Below are positions 55,701 through 64,000 of a stretch of DNA of 64,000 nt, piece by piece. The DNA is from Marvania coccoides (lineage: Eukaryota > Chlorophyta > Trebouxiophyceae > Chlorellales > Chlorellaceae). A program made the position numbers and the translations under genes. Each line of letters begins with the position of its first letter. The first letter of the stretch is position 1. The stretch is from NCBI GenBank assembly GCA_963854735.1, contig OY978097.1, positions 2,170,001 to 2,234,000 of the forward strand. Direction: 5' to 3'. The notes beneath the pieces are model-generated. The model searched no databases. It was not told the DNA's origin and saw only the letters and a program-made list of their open reading frames with translations.

Positions 55701-58700
55701 GGACGTGGTGCTCAACAGCTTGACCTCCAGCGGCATGGTGGCTGGATCTGTGGCTGGCCTGAAGCGCGGCGGTCGCTTCATTGAGATCTCAAAGCGCGAC
55801 ATTTGGAGCCCAGCCCGCATCGTCCAAGAGCGCCCTGACGTGGTGTACACTCTGGTCGCTGTGGATTTCCTGCCTGATGAGGCCGTACATCGCGCTATGC
55901 TGCGCCTCAGCTCTCACCTGGGCAGCGGCACCCTGCGACCGCTGCCTCAGGTTACCCACAGCCTGTTTGGGGTGCAAGCAGCGCTGCGCCAGATGTCTCA
56001 GGCCCGCCACGTCGGCAAAATTGTGGTTTCTGCGCCTGGAGTGTCTCCAAGCACCGCTAGAACTGACGGTCGCGTGCTGGTGACAGGCGGCCTTGGCACG
56101 CTGGGCTCCCTCACCTCAGCGTGGCTGGCATCCAGCACCAAGCTCGCGGTGCAGGCCACGGGGCGCACTGGCCGCTTTGCCGACCAAAATGACCTTTCTT
56201 CTTTGGTCGTTGCTGGCCAAAGCTGTGTGGTGGTTTCTTTGACCAGCGCCGACGCTGCTGCTTCGGAGGACGCCAGCATGCTGTGCGGTGGACTTCCCGT
56301 GGTGGGAGTGATGCACGCTAGTGGAGTTCTTGCCGATGCCACCCTGCGCAACCAGAGCCTGAAGGGAGTTCGCACTGTGTACGCTCCCAAAGTGGCATCG
56401 TTGCAGCGCCTGACAGCCGGAACATCTTCTCACCCAGGAGCCTTCCAAATCTTCTTCTCTTCTGTGGCAGCGCTCCTGGGCTCCCCTGGTCAAGCCAACT
56501 ACAGCTCTGCCAACACCTGGTTGGACATTTCTGCGAGAACTCTCGAGGCTCAAGTAAGTTTGAAATTGACATTTTTTTCTTAATTTCATAATAAAACAAG
56601 TATCAAATTTGATGCATTTTTTGTGCAGGGCTTGAATGGCAAGAGTGTGCAGTGGGGCGCTTGGGCTGGAGCCGGCATGGCTGCAGGTGACCGTGCTGTG
56701 CTGCGTGCGGTGGAGCGCCAAGGAATGGGAATGGTGAAACCGGCCGAAGGGCTGCTGGCAATCAGCGCCATCCTCTCTCGCACCATGCCCCCGGTCGTTG
56801 CCGCTGTGCCCTTCCTCTGGGACAAGCTGGCGCAGCGGGCTGGCAAGCCGGCCAGCATTCTTGCTGAGATGATTCCTGCAGCACCAAAACCTGCGCTTTT
56901 CGCAGCTTTCGCTGCTGCAACAACTATCGCACCTGTTTTCATCCCTTCAGCTGCCGCTCTGAGCAGCTCTGTGGAGCCCAAGATCGCCGAGATCGCTCGC
57001 GGTATTTTGGGCCGTGACGTTGGCGCAGACGAGCCCCTCATGGCAGCTGGCCTGGACTCCCTGGCTTCAGTGGAGTTCAAAAACGCTCTGGAAGGCTCTC
57101 TGTCTTTGGCGCTCCCAGCTACCCTCGTTTTCGACCACCCCACTGTGGCCGCCATTGCCAGCTTCGTCTCTGCCAAACTGCCTGCCGCAGCCGCAGCTGC
57201 TGGCGCGACTGCTGCTATCGGCCCTTCTGCAGAGGAACTGGTGGCTCACAACCAGCACGTCTCATCGGTGGTTGCGGCCTCTGTTGCTGACATTGTGGGC
57301 GGAGGAGTGGGCGCATCGCAACCGCTCATGGCGGCAGGCCTGGACTCGCTGGGAGCCGTAGAACTGAAGAACGCGCTGCAGGGGCAGCTGGGGCTGGCGC
57401 TGCCTTCCACTTTGGTGTTCGACTACCCCACCGTCGACTCCATTACGCAGTTCATTGCAGGAAAGCTCGCCCCGATTGCCGCTGCCGCCTCCACCGCTGT
57501 TGCCATTTCCAGCTTCCCTGGAATGGTGTCTCGGCAGTCCTCGCAGATTTTCGGGGGTCTTGTGGTGCGCAGCATGGCTTCTCGCTCTCCCAAAGAAGCT
57601 TTGAGGCACAGCATAGCAGCGGTGGATGCTGCCAGCTTGGTGCCTCTGGAACGCTGGTCCGTGGAGGAGCAGGAGGTGGCGCTGGGCGACGCCCTCGTGC
57701 GCTTCGCCATGTTCATCGATGGCGTCTCTGAGTTTGACCCCACTCCGTTTTCACTGTCGGAGAACGAGGCAGTGCTGATGGACCCCCAGCAGCGGCTGCT
57801 GCTGCAGTGCTCCGCAGAGGCTCTGGCCCACTGCGGCCTTTATCCCGCGACTTTGGCAGCTTCTGGCGTCTTTGTGGTACGTTTTGCAGATTATAATGAT
57901 GGTTAAAATAATTTTTTCCAAGTTGCTTCAAATATTTTTTTTTCATATTGTACATATTAGCAATGCAATACTAACATTTTTTTCTTTCATTTTGCGCAGG
58001 GCGTGGCGTCCACGGAGTACCGCCAGCTGGCGCAGCAGCACCTCTCCGCCTTCACCCCCTACTCTGCCACTGGCACTCTGTCCATCAGCGTCACCGCCGG
58101 CCGCGTCTCCTACACGTTCGGCATGAAGGGACCCTCAGTACCAGTCGAAACCGCGTGCTCTTCCTCTCTGGTCAGCTTGCACACCGCATTCAACGCCATC
58201 ACCCTGGGGCAATGCCCTGGAGCAATCAACGCCGGCCTCAACATGCTGCTGGCTCCCAGCACCACAGCGATGTTCCAAAAGGCAGGAATGCTGGCGGTGG
58301 ATGGAAGGTGCAAGACGTTGAGCGGTGCAGCGGACGGATACGTGCGGTCTGACGCTTGCGGCACCATGGTGGTGGCAGCAACTGCCAACGCTGACGCAGG
58401 GCTCGGCTCTTGCCTTGCGCTCATCGTCGGCACCAGCGTCAACCAGGACGGCAGATCCAGCACCCTCACCGCCCCCAACGGTCCTGCCCAGCAGGCGGTC
58501 ATCAGGGCGGCGCTATCTCGAGCTGATCTCCCTGCCTCTGCCGTCACTGGTCTGCAAATGCACGGCACCGGCACCCCGCTGGGCGACCCCATAGAGGTGG
58601 GAGCTGCCGCAGCAGCGCTCATGGAGCACCGGCCCCCTTCTGCAGCGCCCCTGGTGCTGATGGCTGCGAAATCGTGGACCGGCCACGCAGAGGCGGGTGC

Positions 58701-61700
58701 CGGCATTGTTGGCTTGGTGCACGCGCAAGCTTCGGTGGCTCAAGCTGCGGTGCTTCCGCTGTTGCACCTGCACTACGTCAATCCCTACGTCAGCAGCGCA
58801 ATGGAGGGCCACCAAGCGTGGGCGCTGCCGCGCCAAGCCGGCCCACAGATTTTGCCTAGCCAAGCAGCAGCTGTCACTGGAGTCAGCGCGTTTGCCTTTC
58901 AGGGCACCAATGCGCATGCTCTGGTGAAGTCTCCCGGCGATTTTGGAGCTCCGTTTGAGAAGCCCAGCGCGGATTGGGCTCTACAGCGGCTGTGGGTGGC
59001 CCCTCTGGTGCATGCCGGTCTCCATGATGTGCATGCTGCGAAGCACACCATCGAGATGTCTTGCCAGCTCCTCGGTGGCGCTCTGGCGTACCTCTGGGAC
59101 CACCAGGTGTCTGGAAAAGTTCTCTTCCCTGGAGCAGGATTCTTTGAGCTTGCAGCAGCGGCGGCGAGTGTGACCAGCGGCAGCAACGTGCTGGTTCAGG
59201 GAGCTTCGATTCCAGCGCCGCTGGTCCTCCCTGCGCGTGGCATTGCCTCCACCGTTATAGCCAGCCTGAAGGTTAACATCAACTGCGAGGATGGAGCTAT
59301 CAGCATCACGTCCTTGCAGCATGGCACCCACCTGCGAGGGTCCCTGGGCGCTACAGCGGTTCAGAGCGTGATTTTAAAGAAGAATAAACCCGCTGCCCCT
59401 GCCAGCTTAGAATCCAGCGCGCTCTCTCGCGTATTCTTTGCGCCGCACAGCGCCACCGCCACCTCCTTCGCCTGCATCGCCGCGGCAGACGAAACCGCGC
59501 GCGCCCGGGATGTGTTCTTGTCCCCCGCCACGCTGGACAACTGCCTGCAGCTGGGAGCTGTGCCTGCGGTGGGCGAGGCGCCGGCGCTCAAGGTGCCCGC
59601 AGCGGTGGAGGCCATCTCCATACCTCAAACGCCCGCCGCCTCTGCGTTCTTCGCCAACGCTCTGGAGATGAAGAAAACCCCTGCAGGCTCGCTGTTGAGC
59701 TACAGCATGCAGTTGCAAGGCGGCGCTGCAATCTGCAAAGTGGCAGGTCTTACAGCAAAGCCGTTGGGAGTCAGCGCAGGCGGTGCTGAAATCGCTGCTG
59801 TTGCAGCTGTGGCTCAGGAGGAAGAAGATCCCGAGCTTTTCTACGCTGCGCAATGGCTTTCTGCGGTGCCCAAGCCATTCGCTTCTTCAAGCGATGCCAG
59901 CGCCTCCACCGTGGCTTTGGCGGGCGCAAGCGTCACCAAGACCTGCTTGACAGGAGTCGAGCTACTGCAAACGCTGGCCAAGTCTGCTTCGGGAGCTCTG
60001 GCTCTGGGCTTGACAACTCGCGATGGGCTGGGCCCTTGCCTGCCTGTTCCAGCAGCTGTTGGGCTGACTGCTGGCTCTCCTATGTGGGGATTGATGCGCT
60101 CTGTGCCTCAGGAAGTTTCTACTATTAAAGCGTCAGCCGTTGACAGCGATTCAGCAGCAGCAACCGCTAGCGTGAACATCAGCGACGCGGCTTCCCTCAA
60201 CCAGGCAGCCGTGGCTGACGCGTACGGAATTGCCGTGCGCGGTGGAGTATTGTCTCACAGAGTTCTTCAGCGGGTGTCAAAAATAGCGCAGGAGTCCTCT
60301 CCTTCTCTTGGCATTTCTGCAAGCGAGGCCATCATCACCGGCGGCATGGGATCGCTAGGATCTCTCACCGCCGACTGGCTGGCTGGAGCGGCGCTCCCTG
60401 CAGCGCTGAGATTGACCCTGGTTGGCCGCACCGGCCGTGCGCAAGAAGGTGCACCTTCGGTGGCTTCTTTGCTTTCAGCGCCCAACAGCGAGGCGCTGAT
60501 TCGGCTGGTGATGGGCGACGCCGCAAGCTGCGAGGACGCTGCTGTTCTGTTTGCGGCGCGTGAGGGCAGCAGGTCTCCTCGGGTGGCTGTGCTGCACTCT
60601 GGCGGCGTGCTGGCAGATGCCACGCTGCTGAAACAACACCCCAGCGGCATCCGCGCCTCCTTTGCGCCCAAACCTGTGGCTACCTCAGTTTCTCGGCGCT
60701 TTTTGGCATCGCAGCCGCTGGATCAAGACGTGCTCTTCTCATCGGTGGCGTCCCTTCTTGGCTCCCCAGGCCAAACCAACTACAGCGCAGCCAACGCAGC
60801 GCTGGACGCCTTGGCAGCCGCCGCCCAGCAAGTGGGTTTTTTCAGCACTAGTGTGCAGTGGGGGGCCTGGGCTGGGGCGGGCATGGCTGCCGGCGACGTG
60901 TCCACCGCTGCTCGCGTGAAGCGGCTGGGCATGGGGATGGTGGAGCCTCAATCTGGGCTGGAGGTCATGCGCCGCGTCCTTTTGTCGTCCGCTGCGCCGC
61001 CTGTGGTGTCCGCCGTGCCCTTTTTGTGGCCAGAGTTCATGGCGCGCATGGGCGCTGCGCCGCCCCCCATGTTCCAGCAGTTTGCGGGCGCAAAGCGGGC
61101 GCAGAAGGCTCTTGCGCGAACTACTACCACCATCAACACCGTGCTGGCTTCGAAGCTGCTGGTGCAGCGCCTGCGTGGTAAGAAGGTTGGCGGCGCTTCT
61201 TCTCGCGGAGCGGCGGCATCAACTAGATCTCAGGAGGAGCTGCAGCAGCACGTGCTGGGCGAGGCTGCAGCGGTAGCAAAGGCCATTCTGGGCAAGGAAG
61301 TGCCTGCCAATGAGCCTCTCATGGCTGCTGGGCTGGATTCTCTGTCTTCAGTGGAATTCCGCAACAGCCTGGAGAGCAAGCTCGGCATGCAGCTGCCCTC
61401 CACGCTTGTGTTTGACTACCCCTCCACCTCTGCCATTGCCCAGATGGTGGCTGCCAGCCAGGCACAGCCAGAGCAGCCGAGGGCTGCACCAGCAGCGCCT
61501 TCCGCTGCAGCTGTGGCCGAGAGGGTGCAGACGGAGGTGGCTGCGGTAGCGCAGATCATTTTAGGCGCTCCTGTGGCAGCAAATGCGCCGCTGATGTCGG
61601 CAGGTCTGGACTCTCTCAGCTCTGTGGAGTTTAGAAATTCTCTCGAGGCCAAGCTTGGGCTGGAGCTTCCTTCCACTCTCGTCTTTGACTACCCCAGCGT

Positions 61701-64000
61701 CGCAGCCATCAGCCAGATGGTTTCCACCAAAATGCAGCCCGCCGAGGCTGAGGACCCATCTCTGGGCCAGTCTGAGCTGGAGCTGATGACGGCTGAAATC
61801 ATCAACGCAGTGCAGAGCGTGCTGCGGGTGAAGATCGCAGCTGAAGAATCGTTTGTCGCCGCTGGAGTGGAGGGCAATGCGGGATCTAGGTTCATGCGCG
61901 CGCTGGGAGCGCGGCTGGGCGTGAATCTGCCTTCTGATTTGGTAAAGAGCTGCAGCACTCCGCACGCTTTGGCTCACTACCTGTGCAACAACCAGGTGGA
62001 GGCGATTCAAAAGAGCGTGACAACGATGGATTCTTTCGCTGCTGGCGATGCTTTAGTTCCCGCCACCATCGGAGCGCAGCTGGGCGCTTTTGCAGCTTCG
62101 GCCGTCACCGTCTCGGTGGTGGGAATGTCCACCCGCCTGCCAGGAGACGCGCTGGTGCTTGGAAACCCAGCGGCCATCGATGCTTGCGTCCGAATTTCCG
62201 CTGATCGCTGGGAGGTGGACTCTGTCGGTTACCTCACTGGTGGAATGGTCGTCCGCTTTGCTGGGCTGCTGAGCCAGGTGGACCTGTTTGAGCCCGCCTC
62301 GTTTGGCATTCCCGACAGCGAGGCTGTGATGATGGACCCTCAGCAGCGGCTGGTGCTGGAAAGCAATGCAGAGGTGCTGGCGCTTGCTCCGTCTCCAAAG
62401 GCAGAATCGCCGCAGCCCCTCTCGAGCTGCGGCGTGTTTGTTGGCTGCTCTTCTCAGGACTACACCAAGCTTTCTTCCTCGTTCACTGGAGTCACCGCCT
62501 ACACCGGCACTGGCACTTCTTCCAGCGTGATTTCCGGCCGCATCAGCTACACCTTTGGACTGCAAGGACCCGCGCTCACCATCGACACCGCGTGCTCTTC
62601 CTCGCTGGCGGGCATCCACATGGCGTTCAATGCGCTGATGATGGGCCAGTGCGCTGCGGCTGCCGGCTCTGGAGTGAATTTGCTGCTTCACCCAGAAACG
62701 CTGGCAGTGCTGCAAAAGGCGGGAATGCTGACCTCCGACGGCAGGTGCAAGACCCTCAGCTCTGTTGCAGACGGTTACGTGCGCTCTGAGACTGCTGGAA
62801 CGCTGCTGCTGTACGGTGGGGAAGTAAAAGCAACCGACTGCTTCGCAATTGTAAGTGGTAGCGCTGTCAACCAAGACGGCCGCTCCAGCTCCCTCACCGC
62901 CCCCAACGGCCCGGCGCAGCAGACGGTTATCCGGGCGGCGTTAGAGCTTGCCTGCCTTGGGCCTTCTGAGATGTCGGCACTGCAAATGCATGGCACCGGC
63001 ACCGCCCTGGGAGACCCCATCGAAGTGGGAGCCGCTAGCGCAGCTCTGGTGGAGCCAGGGCGCGCAACTCCTCTGGCGTTGATGGCCTCGAAATCATGGA
63101 CTGGTCATGCTGAGCCCGCTGCGGGCATCGCCGGGCTGACTCATGCGCAGACCGCGCTGGCTCAAGCGCTGCAGCTGCCCATTCTGCACCTGCGTCGCAT
63201 TAACGACTATGTGAGTGCTGCCATAGGCAAGAACGCTGCGTTGTGGGCAGCTCCCAGGCAGCAAGCGGCGCTGTCGAGCCCTGTGGCTATTGGCACCAGC
63301 GCGTTCGCTTTCCAGGGAACCAACGCCCACGTGCTGCTGCAGTCGGTGAGCACCGTTGCTCAAGGCGTGCCTCACACAGAGCATGCGCCCATCAATCAGC
63401 TGCCTTTCAACAAACACCGCTGCTGGCTGGCTCCCCGCGCCCACAGGCACGTTTCAGGGCTCCGAAATGATTTCGAAAATTATTAATTAATTTTAAATGC
63501 TTCTATAAGTTTTTACATATTTTTTCTACCCGCTTTTGTGCAGTTTGCTGCGCTCAGCGCGATGGAGTCCTCAAACCCGGCAAGCCACTTTCAGCGCCTC
63601 CTTAGCTACTGCTGGCAGTAGCTACCTCTGGGACCACCAAGTTTCTGGCAAGGCTCTGTTCCCTGGAGCTGGTTACTTTGAGGTTGCGGTGGCTGCCACC
63701 AAAATGCTGCAGAGCGGAAACAGCGTAAGCTGCGTGCTTGGTGCCACCATTCCCGCTGCACTGGTGCTTCTGCCTCCTGCTTCAGCACGCGACAGCGCAG
63801 CATTCCATATTCTCATGGTCAGCGTGAGCGTTCAGCTGGCTCGTATTGAGGTGGCATCTGTTTCGGTGGGTGCAAGGGCCCCCACTGTGCATCTGGCTGC
63901 TGGTATTGGCGCTGTCCACGTTGCCACCAAACAAGTGCACAGCTTGCACGCCAAGATGCGAGGTATTTTCTCCATCAAGGCGTTGAACTCTGCTGCAGCT
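43782..64000 (+). CDS. Giant modular type I polyketide synthase (trans-acyltransferase type), 3'-partial
   Basis: Assembles a polyketide chain from acyl units on carrier domains. Exons: 43782-44481, 44562-46287, 46436-46538, 46611-47625, 47740-50073, 50166-52291, 52408-53301, 53417-55247, 55331-56553, 56629-57876, 58000-63446, 63544-64000 and on beyond the edge; at least 6,368 residues in frame. Domain order: acyl ligase, ACP, ACP, [KS-DH-ER-KR-ACP], [KS-DH-ER-KR-ACP-ACP], [KS-DH-KR-ACP-ACP-dead ACP], [KS-DH...]. Every KS goes straight into DH; no acyltransferase (GHSxG) is seen, so malonyl loading must be in trans. No release domain is in view. Introns after 44481, 50073, 52291 and 63446 use GC donors. 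The 72-nt intron 46539-46610 is in frame and could be retained. The product is unknown; complex lipid-like or wall polyketides are guesses. Confidence 0.95.
43830..46865 (+). other. PKS loading unit: acyl-activating ligase plus two tandem ACPs
   Basis: The ANL-superfamily adenylation domain (to about 45540) has YYTSGTTGKPKGVVLSH (ATP loop), YGMTECCGKI, GWFRTGDLA, DRKKDMLLVGGENVY and the catalytic Lys in TTGSGKILK, so it should activate a carboxylic acid as acyl-AMP. About 180 residues of unassigned Ala-rich linker follow. Two carrier domains follow (about 46090-46490 with an intron, and 46611-46865). In both, the phosphopantetheine site reads GVTST rather than the GLDSL seen in all later ACPs; the Ser is kept. 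This supports a separate origin of the loading ACP pair. Confidence 0.88.
44482..44561 (+). other. GC-AG intron 1 of the polyketide synthase
   Basis: Donor TCCAGG|gcaagt, acceptor ttctgcag, phase 1. Joining gives GTIQ-EMKLNAYDVWSH, matching ANL-ligase conservation. Confidence 0.82.
46960..51990 (+). other. PKS module 1: KS-DH-ER-KR-ACP
   Basis: KS about 46960-48375: Cys in DTACSSSL, His in HGTGTPLGDP and AAKSFMGHAEPAAG. DH about 48460-49300: HxxxGxxxxP in DHAVLGRVLFP and Asp in PPACMDANLH. A divergent psi-KR-like spacer follows (MYAVDWEQID...). ER about 49830-50870: VKAVGINFRDVLNVLGMYPG and VHASAGGVGLAAVQLAQ. KR about 50905-51600: AITGGSGGLG, MHASGVL, FSSVSSLL and GQGNYASAN. ACP about 51740-51985 with SAGLDSLGS. 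All catalytic residues I can check are present, so a fully reduced two-carbon unit is predicted. Confidence 0.88.
50074..50165 (+). other. GC-AG intron in ER domain of PKS module 1
   Basis: Donor AGCCAG|gcgagt, acceptor atgcag, phase 1. It restores LQPGEAVFGLAHG. The equivalent intron in module 2 uses GT. Confidence 0.85.
52292..52407 (+). other. GC-AG intron in KS domain of PKS module 2
   Basis: Donor GCTCAG|gcaagt, acceptor attgcag, phase 0. It restores AQFGAFMADVDLFDPAIFG, the conserved N-terminal KS block. Confidence 0.85.
55248..55330 (+). other. GT-AG intron in ER domain of PKS module 2
   Basis: Donor GCCTG|gtaagc, acceptor ggttgtag, phase 1. Same position relative to the ER fold (LKPG|DMVFGL) as the GC-AG intron at 50074-50165. 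Confidence 0.88.
57590..61990 (+). other. PKS module 3: KS-DH-KR-ACP-ACP-degenerate ACP
   Basis: KS about 57590-58930 (intron 57877-57999): ETACSSSL (Glu for Asp), HGTGTPLGDP, AAKSWTGHAEAGAG. DH about 58975-59790: DHQVSGKVLFP, SPATLDNCLQ. No ER is present between the structural half (about 59830-60290) and the KR (about 60300-61060; ITGGMGSLGS, FSSVASLLGSPGQTNYSAAN). Two normal ACPs (about 61230-61460 and 61500-61735; AGLDSLSSVEFRNSL in both) are followed by a third ACP-like domain (about 61770-61990) whose active-site region reads GVEGNAG, lacking the phosphopantetheine Ser. An alkene product is predicted. Confidence 0.86.
62095..64000 (+). other. PKS module 4 (partial): KS-DH to window edge
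   Basis: KS about 62100-63350: VVGMSTRLPGDA, DTACSSSL, HGTGTALGDP, ASKSWTGHAEPAAG, FQGTNAHVLL. DH from about 63400, interrupted by intron 63447-63543, with DHQVSGKALFPGAG. The joined sequence APRAH|SLLRSARW parallels APESHALLNGG of module 2, supporting the GC-AG splice. The rest of the module is outside the window. Confidence 0.85.
63447..63543 (+). other. Probable GC-AG intron at start of DH domain of PKS module 4
   Basis: Donor CCACAG|gcacgt, acceptor tgtgcag, phase 2. It rejoins the DH frame at SLLRSARW; no GT donor nearby gives the right frame. Confidence 0.65.

Larger units (their letters stand above)
52105..57475 (+). other. PKS module 2: KS-DH-ER-KR-ACP-ACP
   Basis: KS about 52105-53610 (introns 52292-52407 and 53302-53416): DTACSSSL, HGTGTSLGDP, ASKSALGHSEPASG. 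DH about 53660-54480: DHIVQGCPLLP, HPAAVDATFH. ER about 55010-56040: AVGINFRDVLNVLGMYPG, VHAAAGGVGLAAIQ; its intron (55248-55330) is at the same place and phase as in module 1. KR about 56065-56830: VTGGLGTLGS, HASGVLAD, FSSVAALLGSPGQANYSSAN. Two ACPs (about 56975-57185 and 57250-57470), both with AAGLDSL. Predicted to be fully reducing. Confidence 0.88.

Noticed and set aside
1..64000. tRNA, rRNA or CRISPR features
   Set aside because: No convincing tRNA T-arm/anticodon pairings, rRNA segments or regularly spaced repeats were seen by eye on either strand; a tRNAscan or Infernal run would be decisive.

Overview
The window is nuclear DNA from a eukaryote, most likely a flagellated green alga (Viridiplantae). 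Exons are GC-rich. Introns are short (about 60-220 nt) and, like the intergenic DNA, mostly AT-rich and T-rich. The lineage call rests on gene content: a MyTH4-FERM kinesin of the KCBP type, an MKK3-type MAP kinase kinase with an NTF2-like tail, a plant-type complex I ESSS subunit, a CinA/nucleotidyltransferase fusion and an algal-style bZIP factor. A ZMYND10 dynein-assembly factor and a SAS-4/CPAP-type TCP10-domain protein imply motile flagella. Several 3' ends carry AATAAA rather than the TGTAA typical of Chlamydomonas. I cannot name the species.

Layout. 1-10 kb: end of a tail-anchored protein (+), organellar methionyl-tRNA synthetase (-), ZMYND10 (-), NUFIP1-like snoRNP factor (+), SAS-4/CPAP-like protein (-). 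10-20 kb: KCBP kinesin (+), small membrane protein (-), CinA/nucleotidyltransferase (+), ELF3-like Q-rich regulator (-). 21-33 kb: CtlX/arginine-deiminase-like hydrolase (+), TauE/SafE permease (-) with a 61-codon ORF 24 nt upstream, Nudix-like protein (-), PIN/FEN-type 5'-3' exonuclease (+), N-myristoyltransferase (-), MKK3 (-), NUP42/CG1 nucleoporin (+). 33-42 kb: bZIP factor (+), LYR protein (+), probable plastid protein (-), succinate dehydrogenase iron-sulfur subunit (+), complex I ESSS subunit (-), GDP-L-fucose synthase (+). 42.6-43.3 kb: a broken thioredoxin-reductase-like gene. 43.8-64 kb: one giant modular type I polyketide synthase gene running off the right edge.

The polyketide synthase has at least about 6,370 residues in 12 exons. 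An acyl-activating ligase and two tandem carrier proteins form the loading unit. Then come KS-DH-ER-KR-ACP, KS-DH-ER-KR-ACP-ACP, KS-DH-KR-ACP-ACP-degenerate ACP, and KS-DH at the edge. No acyltransferase domain is visible in any module, so extender units are presumably loaded in trans. The modules look like tandem duplications.

The most unusual window-wide signal is the splice donors. Of about 42 introns I could place, eight need a GC donor (consensus CAG|GCAAG), roughly one in five. Four of these are in the polyketide synthase, where duplicated ER domains keep the same intron position and phase but use GC in one copy and GT in the other. Genes mostly alternate in strand, giving many short divergent promoters and closely convergent 3' ends. 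All exon structures here are hand-built from splice motifs, reading-frame continuity and remembered family conservation; none is backed by transcripts.
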